A stretch of 64,000 nucleotides of DNA from CAWDVK01 sp963805715 (lineage in GTDB: Bacteria; Actinomycetota; Actinomycetes; Streptosporangiales; Streptosporangiaceae): assembly GCA_963805715.1 (NCBI GenBank), contig CAWDVK010000008.1, positions 124,001 to 188,000 of the forward strand, read 5' to 3'. The notes under the pieces were generated by a model. It was not told the DNA's origin and ran no database searches. It saw only the letters and a list, made by a program, of their open reading frames with translations. The number at the start of each line of letters is the position of its first letter. Position 1 is the first letter of the stretch. Of this stretch, positions 60,222 to 64,000 are shown in pieces. Position numbers and translations under genes: made by a program.

Positions 60222-61040
60222 GACGCTCCCGGCCGCTGGCGCTGGACCTGGAGATCTTCCTGCGGCAGTCGGGAACGCTGTACCTGATCGCCGATCCGGC
60301 CGGGAACGACGACTCGCCGCTGTCGCCGCTGTTCGCCGCGATGGCGAATGAGTTCCACCGCCTGATCGTCCGCAACACTGAACTACGCCGCCGGGATGAT
60401 CGGCCAGGCCAGCGACCACGGGCGGCTCGATCCCCCGCTCTTGATGGCCCTGGATGAGGCCACCCAGATTTGCCGGGTTCCGCTGGACAAGTGGCTCGCC
60501 CACTCCGGTGGCAAGGGAATCCAGATCGCCACCGTGGTGCACGGCGAGGCGCAGCTGGCTGCCACCTGGGGCCACCATGGGCGCCGGGTGATCCTCGACA
60601 CCAGCGGCTGCAAGGTCGTGCTGCCCGGCGTCGATGACCCCGACACGCTGGAGCACCTGTCCCGGGTCTGCGGCGAGCACGCCTTCCGCGAGCGCGGACG
60701 CGGCGAGCGCGGCCGGGACGCCATCTGGACCCGGTACCCGGTCATGACCCCCAGCATGATCAATCAGCTGCCGACCGGGTTCGCGCTGGTCAAGTGGGGA
60801 AACTCGGCGCTGACCATCGCGAAGATCGCCGCCGCCCGCAAGGACCGGATGATCCGTGCCGACCAGGTGCGCTACCGGCGGCTCCCGGCCGCTCCCATCG
60901 AGCTGCCGGTCCCGATCTGCGAGCTGCCGCAGGACGCGATCCCGGCGGATGTGGTGCCCGACGATCTGGCGGCGCTGCCGGATGTCCCGGTGTCCGCGCC
61001 GTCGGGCCAGGCCTACCCGTGGGATGAGGGCCAGGCATGA
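60222..61040 (+). pseudogene. C-terminal part of a TraG/VirD4-like conjugation ATPase
   Basis: SGTLYLIADPAGNDDSPLSPLFAAMANEFHRL, then (after a frame change near 60382) GRLDPPLLMALDEATQICRVPL, GGKGIQIATVVHGEAQL, GCKVVLPGVDDPDTLEHLSRVCGEHAF and MTPSMINQLPTGFALVKWGN. This is the Walker B side and C-terminus of actinobacterial coupling-protein ATPases. The N-terminal half with Walker A is absent; an in-frame stop lies at about 60217. It is a 5'-truncated, frameshifted relic, although the last 214 aa are an open frame (60396-61040) that could still be translated. Confidence 0.7.
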
Positions 61041-61540
61041 CGACCACCCCGGACGGCGGCCTGGCTGCCGCGCTCAGAGTGCAGGCCGCGCACGACGACA
61101 AGATCTCGCTTCTGGAAGAGGGCCTGGCGCTGCTGGCCGAGCGGGTCAGCGAGATCCGCGAGAAGCTCGACGGAGACGCGGGCGGCGGAGTGCCGTACCG
61201 GCCGATACCCGCGCCGCGCTGGTGGTCGCTGAAGGGCGAGCAGCGCGAGGCCGCCATCAACCGGCTGCGCGGCTGGGTGCGCACGGTCTACCAGCCGTCC
61301 TATGGCCAGGTGGCGGCCGGGCTGCCGCGCTGCTGGGCACACCATCCGTTCTGCCTGTTCGCGCTGGACTGGCTCAGCGAGCTGCACAGCGTCCTGTACC
61401 TCCAGCCTGGCCGCACCACCCCGGTCCTGACCGCGCAGGCGGAATGGCAGTCACGGCTGCTGCCCGCGATCGCCGAGGCCATGCGCCAGGAGTGCGCCTC
61501 CTGCCCCCGAAGCGGTCACCCGGGCGGCGGTCATGACTAG
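61037..61540 (+). CDS. DUF4913 protein
   Basis: 167 aa, overlapping the previous frame by 4 bp. The N-terminal part is a helical pair (DDKISLLEEGLALLAERVSEIREKL). The DUF4913 core follows (PRWWSLKG, LRGWVRTVYQPSYG, LPRCWAHHPFCLFALDWLSELHSVLY, WQSRLLPAIAEAM). The family accompanies conjugative plasmids and AICEs of actinomycetes; its role is unknown. It overlaps the prim-pol gene by 8 bases. Confidence 0.8.
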   Translation: MTTTPDGGLAAALRVQAAHDDKISLLEEGLALLAERVSEIREKLDGDAGGGVPYRPIPAPRWWSLKGEQREAAINRLRGWVRTVYQPSYGQVAAGLPRCWAHHPFCLFALDWLSELHSVLYLQPGRTTPVLTAQAEWQSRLLPAIAEAMRQECASCPRSGHPGGGHD

Positions 61541-62372
61541 CACCTCGCCGCAGCTGGCGGCGGCGCTGCGGTACGCCGCCGCCGGGTGGCCGGTGTTCGC
61601 CTGCCAGCCCGGGTCGAAGGTGCCGCCCGAGGGCAGCCGCGGCTTCAAGGACGCGACCACCGACCCGGACAAGATCGGATGGCTGTGGCGCCGGGCCAAC
61701 GCCGGCGCGAACGTGGCGATCGCCACCGGAGCGCCAGGCCCGGACGTGCTGGACGTGGACATCCACGACGGCGCACCCGGCTGGAAGTCCTGCGCCGAGC
61801 TGCGCCGGGCCGGACTGGTGCCCGACGCCATGGCGGAAATACGCACCCCATCGGGCGGCGGCCACTTCTACTACCAGGGCACCGGCCAGCGAATCGCCAA
61901 GATGCCCGCCCACGGCATCGACTACCGCGGCGCGGGCGGCTACGTGGTGGCCCCGCCGTCCCAGGTCGGCGGCCGCCCCTACGTGGTGGTGTCCAAGCAG
62001 GCCAGCCCGGCCGTGTTCGACTGGGCCGCGGCCCGGGAGCACCTGGACCCGCAGCCGCAGGGCCAGGCCATTGAGCATGACCAGCCGGGTCGTCGGCCGG
62101 GGTCGCTGGATCACCTGGCCCGGTACGTGGCCGGGCTGCAGCCAGGCAACCGCAACGACGGACTGTTCTGGGCCGCCTGCCGGGCTGCCGAGTCCGGCGA
62201 CCGGGACGCCCTGGCGGCCATCGCGGAATCGGCGCGCGCGATCGGGCTGAGCGAGCGGGAGATCACCGCGTCGCTGCGATCTGCCGAGCGCACCGCCACC
62301 AGTCAGCCCGGGCCGCCGGCGGAGCCGCGCCCTTTCGCCCGAGTGCCGAGCCGGCAGGCCGAGGCGGGCTGA
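61533..62372 (+). CDS. Bifunctional DNA primase/polymerase (prim-pol)
   Basis: 279 aa. Opening AAALRYAAAGWPVFACQPGSKVP, then ATTDPDKIGWLWRRANAGANVAIATG and the catalytic VLDVDIHDGAPGW with its acidic pair, followed by EIRTPSGGGHFYY: the standard prim-pol order. These enzymes make primers and extend them for replication of actinomycete integrative elements and plasmids. The C-terminal part contains PGNRNDGLFWAACRAAESG, typical of the helical domain of such proteins. No helicase domain is fused. Confidence 0.88.
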   Translation: MTSTSPQLAAALRYAAAGWPVFACQPGSKVPPEGSRGFKDATTDPDKIGWLWRRANAGANVAIATGAPGPDVLDVDIHDGAPGWKSCAELRRAGLVPDAMAEIRTPSGGGHFYYQGTGQRIAKMPAHGIDYRGAGGYVVAPPSQVGGRPYVVVSKQASPAVFDWAAAREHLDPQPQGQAIEHDQPGRRPGSLDHLARYVAGLQPGNRNDGLFWAACRAAESGDRDALAAIAESARAIGLSEREITASLRSAERTATSQPGPPAEPRPFARVPSRQAEAG

Positions 62373-62373
62373 G

Positions 62374-63279
62374 ATGACGCCCGCACCTCAAGAAAGCCGC
62401 CGCGACGTTACCGGCGTGATCTACCTGCTGCACTTCGACCGGCCGATCGGCAACACCCGTAGCAAGACCGGCTACGCCCAGCACTACACCGGATGGGCAT
62501 CAGACCTGGTCACCCGGCTCGCGCAGCACATGTCCCGCAGCGACGCCAAGATCGTGCAGGCCTTCCGGCAGGCGGGTATCGGCTGGGAACTGGCCCGCAC
62601 CTGGTCCGGCACCCGCGCCCGGGAGCGCCAGATCAAGGCTCAGGGCGGCGCCGCCCGGCACTGCCCCGTCTGCAAGGGCCAGCCACCGCAGGTCGCCGCT
62701 ACGGCGATTGAGGCCAGTTACCGCGTAGCGGTCCCGGCGCCCCGCCAGGCCCCCGCCCCCGTGCCGCCAGTCCCGGAGCCGCCGCTGTGGGAATCCATCG
62801 TCGCCCGCCTGGACACGGCTGAGGCGGCTGCCCTCCTGGCGGAGCTGGCCGCCGCCGAGCGGGCCGCATGGACCGCCGCCGGCCCGGACGCCGGGCCCGA
62901 GTGCGAGCGCCGCCTTGACCTCGCCTGCGACGTGTCCCGCCTACGCGGCGAGGAGGCCAGCGCCGCCGAGCGCCTGGCCGAGGGCCGCGCCATCGCCGAA
63001 GCCGAGCAAGCCCCAGACCCCAACCCCCGAAGGAGCACCGACGTGGAACCGATCAGGACCACCGCCACGGCGCCCGAGGCAGCCGCGCTGCCGGACGGCA
63101 CCCCGCACCCCGACCCCTACCTGGCCGAGCGCGGCTGGCAGGCCCACGGTGGCGTGTACGTCAGCCGCGGTGCCGACCGCGGCCAGGACGTCACGGCCCG
63201 GCTGCTGGACATGCCCATCGGCGAGCGGGCCGCGATCCAGCACCGGGCCGCTGAGATCGAGCGAGAGGCAGGTGCGTGA
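62374..63279 (+). CDS. GIY-YIG-like nuclease domain protein with long tail
   Basis: 301 aa. Residues 13-105 resemble a GIY-YIG fold: VIYLLHFD, then HYTGWASDLVTRLAQH (the YIG-equivalent followed by a conserved Arg), GWELARTWSGTRARERQIKAQG and a C-terminal CPVC. The rest is Ala/Glu-rich helix (AAALLAELAAAERAAW and SAAERLAEGRAIAEAEQ) and an acidic terminal domain. It follows prim-pol after 1 base. A role in element replication or mobility is likely by context. Confidence 0.7.
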   Translation: MTPAPQESRRDVTGVIYLLHFDRPIGNTRSKTGYAQHYTGWASDLVTRLAQHMSRSDAKIVQAFRQAGIGWELARTWSGTRARERQIKAQGGAARHCPVCKGQPPQVAATAIEASYRVAVPAPRQAPAPVPPVPEPPLWESIVARLDTAEAAALLAELAAAERAAWTAAGPDAGPECERRLDLACDVSRLRGEEASAAERLAEGRAIAEAEQAPDPNPRRSTDVEPIRTTATAPEAAALPDGTPHPDPYLAERGWQAHGGVYVSRGADRGQDVTARLLDMPIGERAAIQHRAAEIEREAGA

Positions 63280-63923
63280 TGAGCTGGCTGCGCTACGAGT
63301 TGACCCCCGAGGACGCGGCGACCTGGACCGCGATGGACGCCAGCTACGCCCGGTACCAGGCCGTAGAGCCGCCCGCCGACGCTGCCGACGGCCGGCTCTA
63401 CGCCGAATGGGCCGACCTGGACGCCGAAGCCGAGGCCGAGCGGGCCCATGCCGAGCGGGCCCATGCCGAGCGGGTGGCCGGGCGGCCGATGACCTGTCCC
63501 GAGTGCGGCGAGGACGCCCGCGAGCAACCGCCCGCAGACCTGGTGAACTGGCAGGCCCACGGGATCGCCGAGCCGGGCTGGTCGCACCGCGACAGCAGCG
63601 CGCTGTGCCCCGTCCTCGGGCCATCCGGCGGCTACCAGCCCGCCCAGCCGCAGGCCGCCCAGCCAAGGCCAGAACCCGACGCCGGCGTCGCCCGGCTGGA
63701 CCCGCCCGCCACCTTGCAGGTTGCCCGCGACATCCGGCAAGCGCAGACCCGCAGCCACCTGACCCGCCAAGCCCAGCAGGAGCAGCCCGGCGCGATACCC
63801 CGCCAGTACATGGCAGCAGCCATCCGCCGCCTGGATGTCACCGGCCCTGGACCGGTCCTGCGCGGCCGCGACGCAGCCGCGGACACCACGGCTCGGCAGC
63901 CCGAGCGGGAGGCAGGCGAATGA
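63279..63923 (+). CDS. Zinc-finger protein of the plasmid-like operon
   Basis: 214 aa from an ATG overlapping the previous stop. Acidic helical N-terminus (LTPEDAATWTAMDASYARYQAVE), an AERAHAERAHAER stretch caused by a 15-bp DNA duplication near 63437-63475, a zinc knuckle (CPECGEDAR with a later Cys), and an Ala/Arg-rich tail. No catalytic motif. Unknown function in the same operon. Confidence 0.6.
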   Translation: MSWLRYELTPEDAATWTAMDASYARYQAVEPPADAADGRLYAEWADLDAEAEAERAHAERAHAERVAGRPMTCPECGEDAREQPPADLVNWQAHGIAEPGWSHRDSSALCPVLGPSGGYQPAQPQAAQPRPEPDAGVARLDPPATLQVARDIRQAQTRSHLTRQAQQEQPGAIPRQYMAAAIRRLDVTGPGPVLRGRDAAADTTARQPEREAGE

Positions 63924-64000
63924 TCCCCGCCGACCCGCAAGCAGCCCGGCCCGAGCCCGGAACGCTGGCCGACCTGGCCGCCGAGTCCATCCGGACGCTC
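63920..64000 (+). CDS. Start of a further gene, cut by the window edge
   Basis: ATG overlapping the previous stop (ATGA), 27 codons visible (PADPQAARPEPGTLADLAAE). Continues beyond the window. Translational coupling supports it; function unknown. Confidence 0.5.
   Translation, partial: MIPADPQAARPEPGTLADLAAESIRTL

Overview
The window is high-GC DNA with dense gene packing, frequent GTG starts and 4-bp start/stop overlaps. Marker genes (CarD, a Ser/Thr kinase beside a double-FHA ABC exporter of the mycobacterial Rv1747 type, an LmeA/DUF2993 protein, a DUF2637 membrane protein, a prim-pol/DUF4913 element) point to a soil-type actinomycete. I cannot place it below phylum with confidence; something near Streptosporangiales or Frankiales fits.

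Layout. 1-9.6 kb is a core block: a membrane-anchored thioredoxin-fold-like protein, carD, ispF, a DUF2637 membrane protein, a homogentisate-dioxygenase-like cupin, cysS, rlmB, an isoaspartyl-methyltransferase-like gene and ppk2. The usual carD-ispD-ispF-cysS-rlmB order is recognisable, but ispD is absent and two genes are inserted. 9.9-15.7 kb holds a small membrane protein, an L,D-transpeptidase, a complete polar amino acid ABC importer and a secreted alpha/beta hydrolase. 15.7-21.5 kb is a signalling pair: an FHA-FHA-ABC exporter divergent from a receptor Ser/Thr kinase with an extracytoplasmic beta-propeller. 21.5-33.8 kb holds an LmeA-like protein, formamidase, trpS behind a complete ribosome-mediated Trp attenuator, a two-gene urease without accessory genes, a phosphotriesterase-like hydrolase, an amino acid permease, an amidohydrolase, and a metallophosphoesterase/nucleotidyltransferase pair. 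33.9-48.7 kb is rich in stress and central-metabolism genes: an ABC1-kinase/Hsp20 in-frame fusion, a nonapeptide-repeat protein with an RDD partner, an MscS channel, a phasin-like protein behind a textbook sigma-70 promoter, a serine hydrolase, a pyruvate dehydrogenase operon (aceE, E2, lipoyl-E3), a PRC-barrel protein, an EamA transporter and a shortened GAP-family protein.

48.9-64 kb is accessory DNA. It opens with gene fragments (LuxR/MalT-type ATPase, a 5' half of tRNA-Thr, a broken phosphotransferase, a truncated membrane protein). It then carries an IS5-family insertion with a TTA duplication, a secreted beta-propeller/Ig-repeat protein, a bicistronic pair of unknown function, and a plasmid- or AICE-like segment (HNH protein, small membrane and zinc-ribbon proteins, a 5'-truncated conjugation ATPase, DUF4913, prim-pol, GIY-YIG) that runs off the right edge.

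A recurring feature is the single-base reading-frame break inside otherwise intact, conserved genes (near 281, 8045, 38135, 44660, 51275, 59602, and in the fragments near 49985 and 60382). These look more like sequencing or assembly indels than like biology, but each can be tested. The clearest regulatory discovery is the trpS attenuator. The most unusual protein architecture is the ABC1-Hsp20 fusion with an internal start site.
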